Shown here one piece after another: positions 1 through 10,721 of a stretch of DNA of 64,000 nucleotides. Numbering within the stretch: position 1 is the first letter of the stretch; each line of letters opens with the position of its first letter. Under the pieces are notes generated by a model. The model searched no databases. It was not told where the DNA came from and saw only the letters and a list, made by a program, of their open reading frames with translations. The DNA is from Tolypocladium sp. Sup5 PDA-1. Lineage: Eukaryota > Ascomycota > Sordariomycetes > Hypocreales > Ophiocordycipitaceae. The translations under genes were made by a program, and so were the position numbers. Where the stretch lies: the NCBI GenBank assembly GCA_000750105.3, contig JPHH03000001.1, forward strand, positions 1,178,001 through 1,242,000. Direction: 5' to 3'.

Positions 1-3000
1 AGCGGGTGATGAAATCGAGGGCGTCCTGGTCGACGTGGAGCCGCAGCGGCAACACCGTCGCGCGCATGACAATCTCGGACGCGGCGAGCTCAGGGAGGGG
101 CTTGACGTTGAGGAGCTCGAGGTGCACCATGCTGGTGCCCATCTCTCGCTCGCCCTGGTCCTGGTCGTAGGTGGCAAACTTCTTCCACGTTGACGTCGGC
201 ACGTGGTCGAAGATGTCGAGGGACTGCACGCGGACGTCGATGCTGCTCAACGTCTCTCCCGAGGGCGGGAACGCGACCACGTCGGCGTTGACGCCCTGCA
301 GCTCAAACGTGATTTTGTGGTTCCTGCTGCGGTTGAGCCTCAGCCGCCTCGACTTGGACTGGCGGTGGTGCCGCGCGGTGCGGTTCGTGGTGGCGGTCAG
401 CGCCGTCGTCGCCACCGACTCCGTTTCCGTCGCGTTGTCATTGAGCCCCTCGTTGATGGCGCGAGTCAGCTCCCGCGGGTCGCGGTTCGCGGGGACGCCA
501 ATGTATATCGAGTTGAAGAGGAAATCGCCAATTGTCTCCTCGTCCTCCAGCTCCTCCTCGTAGACGTGCGGCCGTGACTGCCGCTCGATAGCCTTGGTCT
601 CGACGTCTTCGACGGCCCTGGTGATGACCTCGCGCGTGTGGGCCCAGTCATAGCCGTCAAAAAGATTCCAGATGACGTGGACGTCGCGGACCGACACCGT
701 CAGGGGGCTCGCCCTGACGAGTGCGTCTGGTGCCTGGTCGTAGGTGTTCTTTGCCGAGTTCCAGACCTTGGCCGCGTGGCCCCTGCCGGAGTCGTCGCGG
801 CCGTAAAAGTTTTCGTGGATGACCAGGTCGTCGCCGCTGTCCTCCACGTCGCTCTGGGACGGGTTGAAGCCGGTGAGCAGGACGCCCTCGGCCGTGTCCT
901 GCATCGTGGCGCCATGCCGCGTCGCGTCGAAGATCTCCTCCCCGCCAGAGTGCTCCCCGTAGTACTGCGAGTCGACGCGGAGCGAGTCGCTCCCGTAGTC
1001 CACGTCCGAGTCTCCGCTTCCTGCCATCTCCTGCGCCCCGGCAAAGTCCTGGTCAAAGTCGTACTCCCCCTCGGGCTTCCCAAACGCCTCCGCGGAGATG
1101 GACGCCAGGAGGTCCTGGACGGGGACGACCTTGGTTCTGTACTTGTTTTCCTTGCTCGGCGGCGTCGGGGGCTTCAGAGCGTTGGCCAGCGTGATGAGGG
1201 TCTGGGTGGAGTCTGCGCAGGTCTCTAGTACCAGCAGGTCGTCGCGGAGTTCGACGTCGACCTGCTTGCCGTCGCCGTCGGGGGCCGCCTTCACCTTGGC
1301 GACGACGCTGGCGGAGGAGATGTAGCAGATGTCGACGAAGCCCTTGGAGCACATATCGGCGACCTGGGGGGACACCGCCGACGACAGGCGGCGTCTCGAG
1401 CTCGCGGATGGGTTGGCGGTCCCCGTCGCGGAGACGTCGTCGGTCAAGAGCACGGACGCCTTGTTGATGTTCATGGTCACCGTCGTCTTGCCGTCGTTGG
1501 GGAGGACCGTCTGCATATGGGCGTCTGTAAACGCCACGACCATCTTGGACGTCAGGTTGAGTGGGTTCAGCCCGACGAGACAGTCACGCAGCCCCACGTC
1601 CAGGGTCATGGGTTTGCCGGCGGGCGTCGGCGGCGACTGGGGCTGTGCGAGGGTCGCGTGGGCCTGCTCACCGAGGCTGGCTACCGAGGCGGCGAGGCTT
1701 GCTTCAAAGTCCTGGGGCGTGGCGTCGGCGGCGAGCCCCAGGACGTCCATGACGGTCGGCACGCGGTACTCGACCCTTAGATCCTGGAGCTTCAGTTTGA
1801 CAGTGGGCTCCATCTCGTCTCCAATCATCCTGGCCATGACGACGGGGCCGTTGCCCAGCGCATCAGGGGAGTCAAAGGCGGGCGAGCTGACGAGGTCCTC
1901 CGTCTTGTTGCGCCGGACCGAGACTCCGTGAACGGCGACAGCGACGAGGGAGGGCACCGTGATGTGGCCGACCTCCAGGTTACTGACCTCGCCAGCGACG
2001 TGTCCGACCTGCCCCCCGACGTCGACGCCCACGCTCAGCTTCTGCAGCTTGGCCAGCGTGAGGAGGCCGGGACGGTCGTCCTCGGGTAGGTACTTGGCCA
2101 CGGTGGACAGCTTGGCCACCTCCTCGCCCAGGTTCGCGAGCGCCGGCGACAGCTGCGCTAGGTTCTTGACGCGGACGTTGACGTTGTCAACTGTGGCCCG
2201 GAGCACGGACCCCTTGCGTCTCTGCCGCAGGAGGGTGTCGACCATGATCTCGTCGCTGCCGTCGTCAAACTTGACCTTGGACGGCATGATGAGCTCGAGT
2301 AGCTTTTCGAGGTCCCGGTCCTTGGGCGCCATGAGGAATTCCAGACGCACCCCGCCGACCTCGGTCGTGATGGCGGGATCTGCCAACGAATTCCTCAGGT
2401 ACGGTCCCGAGACGCGGATCCGGCTGCAGGCGACGCCGACGCCCTCGTCGCGGCTGACGACCTTGATGGCGTTTGTCTCGGCCGCCACGCTGCAGTCTCT
2501 ACCAACGAGCTCGACCAGGGCGCCACCGACTCGCACGTTGAGCTTGTTCTGGGCCGCGGCCGACTTGTCCTCGGGGTCGATGGGGGTCTCAAAGTGGACG
2601 CCTCTCGGCTTCTGCGCGGGGGGTGCCGTGGACTTTGTGGTCTGCGAGGGGCTGGAGGTCATCGACGCGCTCATGTTAAGAAAGCTGCTAAGTCCTCCAA
2701 ACCAGCCAAACGTCTCGTCGAGCCGCTGCAGGTCGACCTGGATGACGAGCGGCAGCGTTTCGACGTCCGTCCTCGTGGAGCCCGCCGACCGCAGCATCTT
2801 GATGCCAATGTCGTACCCGCTGGAAAGGAACGTGTCCCGCACCGAAGTGCTCATCGGCCTGCCGCTGTCAAAGGAGATGATGTCGCCGTTGGCGTAGCCG
2901 AAGCGAAACCGCTCGACGTCGATCCTCGTCAGGACGGCGTCTTGCTTTGCAGGGCTGCATTTGCTGATGGCTGGCATGTCAGTCGGGGACACCGATAGGG

Positions 3001-5319
3001 TCAGGTTTTGCAGGGTCGCATTCAGGAGAACCTCGTGGTCAAACATGAATGCCGCCGGATCCAAGTAGCGCTCAGAAGTATCTGCGACTCCGCCGAGCCT
3101 ATTCAAAAAGTTGAGCGAAATCTCCTGCGCCGTGACGCGAATGTCGGCCGTTTTCGATTCCTTGCGAGACTCGGGGGCAGGGTACTCATCCTTGACCGCG
3201 GCGAGCAGCTTTTCGACGACCATGGCCAGCAGAAAGCCCAGCGACGCGTCAAAGTGGATGCTCAGGGGGGACAGGACCACCTCCAGCGCGTGGTCCTTGG
3301 ATGATACCTTGCCTGGCGTACTCGTCGGGGACACTGGCGCGTCGTGTACAGAAAACGCGCCAGGGGCCTGGGGGAAGATGGACGTCCCCAGAGACTGCGA
3401 TAGCTGGGCGACGGACTCGGGAGACGCTGCCTGGACCTGGATGTGCGGATGCTGGGATGGTATGTAGATCGACACATTTTTGAGGTGCATGATTTCCTTG
3501 ACCACACGTGTTGGCCCCTTTGGCGTTGCCACGTCGTCCTGCTGGTGCTCATCAGCCGACTCCGCGGGGGCTTGGTGCAAGGACGCTCTGCTGAACGCTG
3601 GAGAGGAGGTTCCGCTGTCGGCAGCAGTTGAGACAGACGCTGGCAGCGTTGGATGAGAGTCGATGCCGGGGTTGGGCTCAGCCTTGTAGCTTTCGGACTC
3701 ATCGCCCCAGCCCCCCGGCATGACTGATGACACGGGTTGCGGTGCTGTCGAGGCCGGGGGTTCGGTTTCCTGCTGGCGATGCGATGACACGAGCGATGGG
3801 GAGGCCGCGGCTCGGGGTTCTGCGTTGGAAAAGGCGCTCATATACATGCTCTCGGCTTCTTCGTGCGTGTAAAGGTGCGACTCGGCGAGGTCTGCGGAGC
3901 TGCCATGCTCTGGTGATGCCACAGTTGGTTCAGCACCAATACCCAACTGCCGTGCCTCGGCCAGCCGCAGCAATAGCCCAGCCTCTTGCTGCTCCTGGGA
4001 TGTGGCCGAATGCATAGATTGTGCAGCGTCCATTGTCGAATGAAACAGCGACTCCTCTGCCAGTGCGTTCTCTGGCAACGCGTTAGACCCTTGAAACACG
4101 GACGCTCGCGGTGTGGGAGGACTCTGGTCCTCGGGATCCTCTTCAAAGTCGTAGGGGATACCGAGGGCCTCTTCACTGTCTCCAAGTGCAATGTCTCCAA
4201 GGGCCTCGCTATCTCCAAGGGGATCATCTGGGCCTGGGACATCTGCCGCCGGGGCATCTTCCTCCGAAAGGTACTCGCGAAAGCTTTCCTGCAGCGAGGC
4301 CATGGGCTGCTCGTGGAAGCTTCCCTGCGACAGCGAACTGGCCTGCCGGGACGGCGGGTTTCGTGTCATGGCGGGCGACGAGGCGACGGACGGCGAGGCC
4401 ATCGAGGACGATCGCGTCAAGGCGGAAAAGACGTTGGCCTCGGAAACGAGATACGCGCGGACGTTGGCCAGCGAGACATGTCGTTTCCCTTCTTTTGGCA
4501 CGATGGACACGGGCGACTCTGCATCGTCACTCTGCGCTTGGGTGGTGACCCCTTCGACCTCGATGCCCTCGAGAGCAACCTGGAACGACACCGGCTCGAG
4601 GGCGGACGCGCTGGTGTCGGCGGGGACGTCCATGTCCAGCTGAAACTTGACGCCCTTGATCTTGATCTGCATCCGGTCAACGATTCCCTGCAAAAAGTCT
4701 GCCAGAAACTCGGGCAGTGACAGGGCCTGTCCGGTGCCAAACGCGGGCTCGTCCTCGCTGGAGTCGTCGCTGACGCTGACAGAGGCGCCGAGGTCATGCG
4801 TCTCGGCAACGAGTGCCTCTTCCAGCTGCTTCCGCTCCGATGAGGGCTGTGTTTCGAGAAACGACTGGGCTAGATCGACGGTATTGGGCACCGCATCAGC
4901 GTCCTGCGATGCGGCGGTCGGCGTTCGGCCCGACCTGTGCCGCTCGGCTCCGACCTTGAGCCTCACGTCCACGCCGTCGACCTCGATGGTTATCGGGCTT
5001 GTGTAGAAATCCATAGGTATCGTGACGCGGAGCAGCAAGACCTTGGCCTTTTGCAGCCTAAACGCGGCGGGCAGTTTGAGCAGCTTTTCGAGCTTCTGGC
5101 GGGCTGTTAGTCCCCTGGCACGTGTCCGACCCCGGGGCTGCATACCTTGAGCTTGATCCCGACATCCCTGAATTCAAGAACCGTGTTCCTGCCAAGGGCA
5201 AAATCGAGGTTCTCCATGTCGAGCGCCTCGGCGTCGAGGAGCTCCAGCCGCGAGAGGGCGTACCGCAGCAGCCGCTTGGGCATGCTGGAGCTCCGGAAGG
5301 ACTGAAACAAGGTCGCCAT
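1..5319 (-). CDS. atg2: Autophagy-related protein 2 (Atg2), 3' end outside window
   Basis: Atg2 is a rod-shaped lipid-transfer protein of the VPS13/chorein family. It bridges ER and the growing phagophore, working with Atg9 and Atg18. The start at 5319 gives the typical fungal Atg2 N-terminus (chorein region, RLLRYALSRLELLD at about residues 15-28). Exon 1 is 5146-5319 (58 codons). A 50-nt intron (5096-5145, GTATGC...CCAG) restores the frame as GIKLK|KLEKLLKLP. The second exon then stays open down to base 1, giving about 1756 residues in the window. The ETFGWFGGLSSFLN block lies near residue 850. At the left edge the frame reads LPLRLHVDQDALDFITR, a conserved block of the C-terminal half, so a few hundred residues are missing beyond the edge. 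The divergent neighbour is an amine oxidase about 1 kb away. Family assignment is secure. Small further introns in the long exon are not excluded, but none is needed. Confidence 0.93.
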
Positions 5320-6330
5320 GGTGGTGGTGTTGGGGTTCGGCTATGGCGAATACACGGGCGCCAGGCCCTCACGAGCTGCAGACGCGATATCGACAGACCC
5401 TCGGCCGGATGCGGGGACCGAGGTCATGATGGTTGGGGCAGGCGTCGGGGCATGGGCGGGGTGCGGCGGTGAGCGCGGCGGTAGAGAGCGGCGGTGATGG
5501 GCGACGAGTCTCTGATTCTGTCGGCCGTGATGGCGCGCACGGGAAGCAGAGGTGAGCAGCGAGAAGCGGAACAGATGAGCCCTGGGTGATGCCGCGATGG
5601 ATGGGGTGCATGTGGTGGAGGAGAGAGATGGACGGGCGAGGGCGTGGGGCAGTGGAGGCCAGGGATCACGAGCTGCCATGTGGCCCACGCGCCTGGCGTC
5701 TTGGGGCCCCGCAGCATGTTGGACCCACTAGACTGACAGCCCGTGACTGCCGTGGCGCCACTGCCACAGGGCCCCGGCCCAGCGTCATTGTCCGCCTGGC
5801 CAGCTGATCTATAAATGGACGGCAGAGGGAGGGGATGCGACCTGATGCTGCGCACGACATCACGCAGAAGATCCACGGATGGCATCGCGCCGTGCTGCTG
5901 CTCTCTTTCCGGACGTCTTCAGATCGCTACGAACCATGTAGGTACAGCCCAACCCTGCAAGCCTCGTCGTCGTCGCGCCGTCATTCAGGAGCGCCATCAT
6001 TCAGGAACCCGTGCAGCCCTGTCATCGCATCGTGACATCTCCCCAAGTGCAGCAATCTCGACAATGCATGCACTGCTCCGCCATGGCCCAGCGCCTCTTC
6101 GACGCTGCCAATCAGAGCCGCGTGCCCTAGCACGAGGACCGAGCCGACATTGGCCTGCGCTTGCCGCTGCGGCAGGATCACCGGTGCTGAGCTGCGAGGG
6201 CCGAGGTGACGCCTCGTCGCCCTCGTGGCGTTGCTACAAAACCATCTCTGCTCCCCTGAGCCTCCACAGCCTGCCACCGTCTGTCCTACTTTTACCGTGC
6301 TCGTCTCCGTATCCGTATTCACATAGCACC
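5320..6330. other. Divergent intergenic region atg2 / amine oxidase
   Basis: About 1 kb between two divergent starts. It must hold the atg2 promoter and the promoter and leader of the amine oxidase gene. A TATA-like CTATAAATG sits at 5809-5817, roughly 0.5 kb before the oxidase ATG. Open frames here show no recognisable protein and appear to be GC-driven chance frames. Confidence 0.6.
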
Positions 6331-8150
6331 ATGGACGCTTACTCGATATGCCACACCAGCCCCTCGCGCCGCAACTCGTCCAGAATCTACCAAGACCTCA
6401 GGTCCGCTCGCCTGTCCAGCCTCCCCGCATGGGACGGCGAGCTTCGACGCAAGACGGCGACGATGGACGCATCCACTCAGGTATACCGCCTGCTCTCTTG
6501 CCCAATCCCCTGTCATCAAGCGTTTTGTCACGTGGTTGCAAACTCCTCATTCAGTCCCAGTCAAGGCATAGCCCTGCTTACGCTGAGTGCAGCGCAGGGA
6601 TGGCGACCCGGCAGCGACACCGCACGTGGGCATCGTAGGCGCCGGGCTGTCCGGGCTACGCTGTGCCGACATCCTGCTCCGGCACGGCTTCAAGGTCACG
6701 GTGATTGAGGGCCGAGACCGCCTCGGGGGCCGCCTCCACCAGGAGAAGCTCCCCAACGGGCACTGGGTAGACGTCGGCCCCAACTGGATCCACGGAACCG
6801 ACGACAACCCGATGCTTGATCTCGCCAAGCAGACCAAGACGGCAGTGGGCAGCTGGGACACGCGCTCCTACGTCTTCGACGAGTCTGGCACCCTGTTCCA
6901 GCTGGACGAGGGCGAGAGGTACGCCGGCATGATGTGGGACATTATCCAAGACGCCTTCAAGCACTCCAACAAGGCGAGCGCGGGCATTCCCAGAACCAAG
7001 AGCCTCGCAGACTTCTTCCAAGAAAAAGTCGTCGAGAAGATCCCCGAGGGCGAGCCTGGGTTCGCGAGAAAGCGGGAGATTGTGCTGCAAATGTCGCACA
7101 TGTGGGGGGCCTTTGTCGGGAGCCCGGTGCAGCGGCAGAGCCTCAAGTACTTTTGGCTCGAGGAGTGCATCGAAGGAGGTACGGCGCCTACCCGCTCTGC
7201 GGTCCGAGGCTGACTGTAGCAGAGAACCTGTTCTGTGCGGGCACGTACAGGCAGATTCTCGACGCGATTTCCAGGCCGGTGCTCGCCGAGGCGGAAGTCA
7301 AGTTCAACGCGAAGGCGCGCAGGATACTGGGTCGTCGGGAAACTGGGGACAAGGTCCGGGTCGAGCTCGAGGGCGGCCAGGTCTTGTCGTTTGACCAGGT
7401 TGTCATGACTGCGCCCCTCGGCTGGCTGAAGCAGAACCTCACCGCGTTCGAGCCCCCTCTGCCCGGGCGGTTGACCCAGGCCATACAGTCCATTGGCTAT
7501 GGCTGCCTCGAAAAGGTATGTCGCGGCTGACATTCCCGTCGGTTGCTCATCTGACCTCTCAGGTGTACATTAGCTTCCCCAGGGCCTTTTGGCTGTCCGA
7601 GGCAGGCGACCGCAAGGTCCGGGGATTCGTCCAGTGGTTGTCGCCCAACTACGCCCCCGACTCGAACCCCGACCGGTGGAACCAAGAGGTGGTTGAGCTG
7701 GCTAGCCTCTCGCCCGAGGCCTCTCACCCGACGCTGCTCTTTTATATCTTCGGCGAGCAGTCTCGGCATATAACGGCCAGGGTAGCCGAGATCGAGGACC
7801 AGGCCAAGAAGGACCAGTTTCTCTTTGACTTTTTCAGACCGTACTACTCGCGGCTGCCGGGGTACTCCGAGGCCTCCGACGACTGCCGCCCCAAGGGCTG
7901 CCTGGCCACGGCCTGGCTCCACGACGAGCTCGCCGGGTTCGGCTCCTACAGCAACTTCCAGGTGGGCCTGGAGGAAGGCGACGCGGACATCGAGACGATG
8001 AGGGCGGGACTGCCAGACAAGGGGCTGTGGTTTGCGGGTGAGCACACGGCGCCGTTTGTGGCCCTCGGGACGGCGACCGGGGCGTATTGGAGCGGCGAGT
8101 CGGTCGGCCGGAGGATAGCGGAGGCGTATGGCAGTGAGCCCAGCCACTGA
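6331..8150 (+). CDS. FAD-dependent amine oxidase (polyamine oxidase-like)
   Basis: Flavin amine oxidase of the polyamine/spermine oxidase group, expected to oxidise a primary or secondary amine with release of hydrogen peroxide. Four exons: 6331-6480, 6593-7178, 7223-7515 and 7563-8150, giving 538 aa. The acceptor of intron 2 could also be at 7219, adding one codon, since both keep phase. The Rossmann dinucleotide motif VGIVGAGLSGLRCAD begins near residue 62 and runs into EGRDRLGGRL and GPNWIHG, typical of the family. The C-terminal FAD block is GLWFAGEHTAPFVALGTATG, with HTAP and the GAYWSG turn near residue 510. The ATG at 6331 (context CACCATGG) is the first in phase. The N-terminal 50 residues are serine- and arginine-rich and have no clear signal peptide. 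The C-terminus PSH is not a peroxisomal PTS1. Substrate (spermine, spermidine or other amine) cannot be told from sequence. Confidence 0.9.
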
Positions 8151-8683
8151 GACTGACATTAGAAGACTGAATAGCATGTATCGGATAGATTCCGCAGCAC
8201 CTGGGCAATTCTGAAGAACTATTCTCAGCGAAGCAGGGAACGGAACTATCCCGGATCGCACCGCTGTAACAGTCCGATCCCAAGGGCACTAGGCCAGGGG
8301 TACCATTGACGCGCTGCCTGTCACACACATATTACTGCATCTAGGCTCAGACCTTGCACAATGACGTTGTCCTTGCATCTATGTTCTAATACTAGTCTCT
8401 GCCTCGGCCACCTGTTGTAGCAATCAAGAAACCTTTTTACCAGCATCTCCTTCCCTGCCTAGTCCCAGCTTCTGGTCCATAATTAACCGCGTCCAACATG
8501 ATGCCCCTGAGCTAGCTGTACGAATAGAGATTTTTGGCTGTGCAAATAGTAATCCTCCAAAAGAAAACTCCAAAAAGGGCCTAGCTGGTTGTGTCCACGG
8601 TCATGGCCTCGGGGTCTTCCACCCGGCCCCTCCTCCCTCTTCTCCTTCTTGTTGGGCTTTGGGGCCCTCCGGTCCCGGTTCTT

Positions 8684-8704
8684 GCGGCCGCGGCCGCGGC
8701 CGCG
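8684..8704. repeat. GCGGCC microsatellite (3.5 units)
   Basis: Three and a half perfect copies of GCGGCC, a self-complementary unit able to fold on itself. It lies in non-coding sequence downstream of the amine oxidase. Confidence 0.9.
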
Positions 8705-8781
8705 AGGTACCATGACGGCTTTCTAGACAAATGACACTGTCAGCCGTTAAGTATATTACCAGTAGTATACAAAACTTAAGC

Positions 8782-8826
8782 TAGCCACCACGGTCCTATT
8801 TATATAGGAAATATTTCCCGTGGCTA
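8782..8826. repeat. Imperfect inverted repeat with nested palindrome
   Basis: Outer arms TAGCCACCACGG (8782-8793) and CCGTGGCTA (8818-8826) are complementary apart from a short bulge. Inside lies a second hairpin, TCCTAT-TTAT-ATAGGA (8794-8809). It may be the relic of a short foldback element. No target-site duplication is obvious. Confidence 0.6.
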
Positions 8827-8876
8827 TCTAATGTTAATGTACATAGGTGCTAGGGGGGACTTAAATTCGTCCGGTT

Positions 8877-8903
8877 CCCCGTCACTGGTCCACAGTGACG
8901 GGG
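8877..8903. repeat. Perfect 11-bp stem hairpin
   Basis: CCCCGTCACTG (8877-8887) and CAGTGACGGGG (8893-8903) are exact reverse complements around a 5-base loop GTCCA. A further CAGTGAC copy follows at 8906-8912. Non-coding on both sides. Confidence 0.8.
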
Positions 8904-10154
8904 GGCCAGTGACTAGGAAAATGGATGCCTCCCCTCAAGTCTCTTGACAAGGCCTGCCGAAGACGCAGCAAAGCATGAAGGTCAAAGACATGACGGTGAG
9001 AAGAGAGGGGTGACTGGGACGGAAAGGCGGGCAGCGTTGCATTGGCGGCGATCACGGGAAGCGATTCGCGAGTACAGCGGCGTTCTCGAAATTATATCTT
9101 ACACTGGCCAGATTTTAGGTGAAATGTCCTTAAAGTTTAGCCCGTGTCTCGGCATCTCTTGCATGGATAAGGGGTCAAGTAGCGGCATGGCAGTGCAATA
9201 CGGCCGTTGCATTTGTACACTAGGTATAGTTAAGAACAATTGGCATACGCGTTTAATAGCGTAGATGAAACGACAACCGGACAGTATATCCTTCAAACGC
9301 TCCACGAAGAATCTGGCGGCTCTTGCAAGGGACTCCTACGAAGTTATCCTGCAGGATTGACAATACAATCACGAATTGTGATATACATAAAGGCTCTCTC
9401 GCTGGATATTATTCCCTATCCTCCCTAAGGTAACATTTACATTGCCACGCCTGCAGTGTCACTATTCGGGGTTTTCGCTGCGTCAAATCTCGGATATGCT
9501 TTGCTCGGGCTGGCTATTGCTTCCTCTTCCAGCGACACCTCGTTGAAGCCACCCTTATACCACGTAATACGAAGAAGCGGATTCGAGTCAAGCCTCGACA
9601 AGTGGCTAGCTGTGATTTCCTCTTCCGGTACCGCGACGCCACGGAATATCGGATCCAATCGGGTTTGCAACTGGTCATTGCCGTGTCTCGGTCTCGGCGA
9701 TACACGACGTTCATGGGACGGCTGTCTCGCTTGCCTAGCATACCAGAAGCAGTGGTCAATTCAGATGCAGCGGCGGATTTCATCTGCCGCTATTATGACA
9801 CGGCGACGGTCATTGTTGATACACCACTAAGTTACTCGTCTTCTTGAGTTAACGCTGCTTGAAGGGAGACTCGGTAATATAGAAATATCGGCAAGTTGGT
9901 CGCACAGGTGCCAAGATTTGGAGGAGTGACGTTGGGTGTCAGTGTGACAGACATGACAGAGTGCTAGGGATGGGCCGATATGTCCTGGTTAGTCGTTGGC
10001 CAAGTACCCGACATCTAGCGTGATGAACCTTGCAGTATTCAGCTCGCCTCTGACGACCCCATTGAGGCGTCTGACGCTCCCTATGCCAGCAAGGTGACTT
10101 TCCATGTCTGTAGCTGAACAAAGATTTTCTTGGGCAAGGCCCCATGGTTCCGAT

Positions 10155-10164
10155 CTATATAAAG
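10155..10164 (+). promoter_or_regulatory. TATA box of the small secreted protein gene
   Basis: CTATATAAAG lies about 140 nt before the ATG at 10303, followed by a pyrimidine-rich leader. Position and sequence fit a fungal core promoter. Confidence 0.6.
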
Positions 10165-10302
10165 CTGCTCATTTCCCCTAACAATCGCTCAAATCAAGCC
10201 TCCCCAGGTCCCGACTCTACAGCTGTCAGTCTCAATTCTCTATGGAGTACTTCAATTAAGACTATTGCTATTCTCACAGACAAATCTCTATCCTTTCCCA
10301 TC

Positions 10303-10721
10303 ATGAAATTCGCGCTCTCCCCCTTGATTTTCCTGGCTGCCGCTCCGCTGGCTGTGTTTGCAGAACATAAGGTAAAGACGGCCTTAACTACTGTGGATGG
10401 GTTCTCATAGATTATTATGGTAAGCCCTCTTGCCTTATGTTTTAGCTTATGGGATTATACTGAGAAGTGCTGCACAGGCTGGACGGCGGAAGAATTGGGG
10501 CGACTTCAACCCGATCCTGATGTTCCTACACGGGACGTTCTCTTTCACTGCCTGCCTCGAAAGGATGTTGTCTACGATCAAACCTGCTACAATGGTTGCC
10601 ATTTCTCGGGACATGACGTCACTGATTATTGTGAACGTAAGCAGGTTCATCCACCAAGTTTTATTTCTTGGGGCTCAACTGACATGTTACAGCGTCGGGT
10701 GATTGGAAGCTGAGAAACTGA
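10303..10721 (+). CDS. Small secreted cysteine-rich protein (effector-like)
   Basis: Probable secreted protein of about 90 residues, family not recognised. ATG 10303 opens a clean signal peptide (MKFALSPLIFLAAAPLAVFA) and exon 1 ends at 10371 before GTAAAG. The main exon, about 10465-10636, encodes KCCTGW, then a stretch with cysteines in LFHC, DQTCYNGCHF and DYCE (six in all). A last intron, 10637-10692 (GTAAGC...TTACAG), leads to a short tail ending at TGA 10719-10721. The first junctions are uncertain. One reading uses a 39-nt intron (10372-10410), a three-codon exon and a 45-nt intron (10420-10464), all in phase. Both would be very short even for fungi. Gene-poor surroundings, small size and paired cysteines fit effector-like proteins, but no function can be assigned. 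Confidence 0.6.

Larger units (their letters stand above)
8151..10302. other. Gene-poor stretch of about 2.1 kb
   Basis: No gene I can support. It contains short hairpins (8782-8826, 8877-8903), a GCGGCC triplet repeat (8684-8704), and low-complexity purine and pyrimidine stretches. Two overlapping plus-strand frames around 9456-9847 are open for 80-125 codons, but their proteins are not recognisable and they lack a clear start or splice context. The last 150 bases form the promoter of the small secreted protein. Confidence 0.5.
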
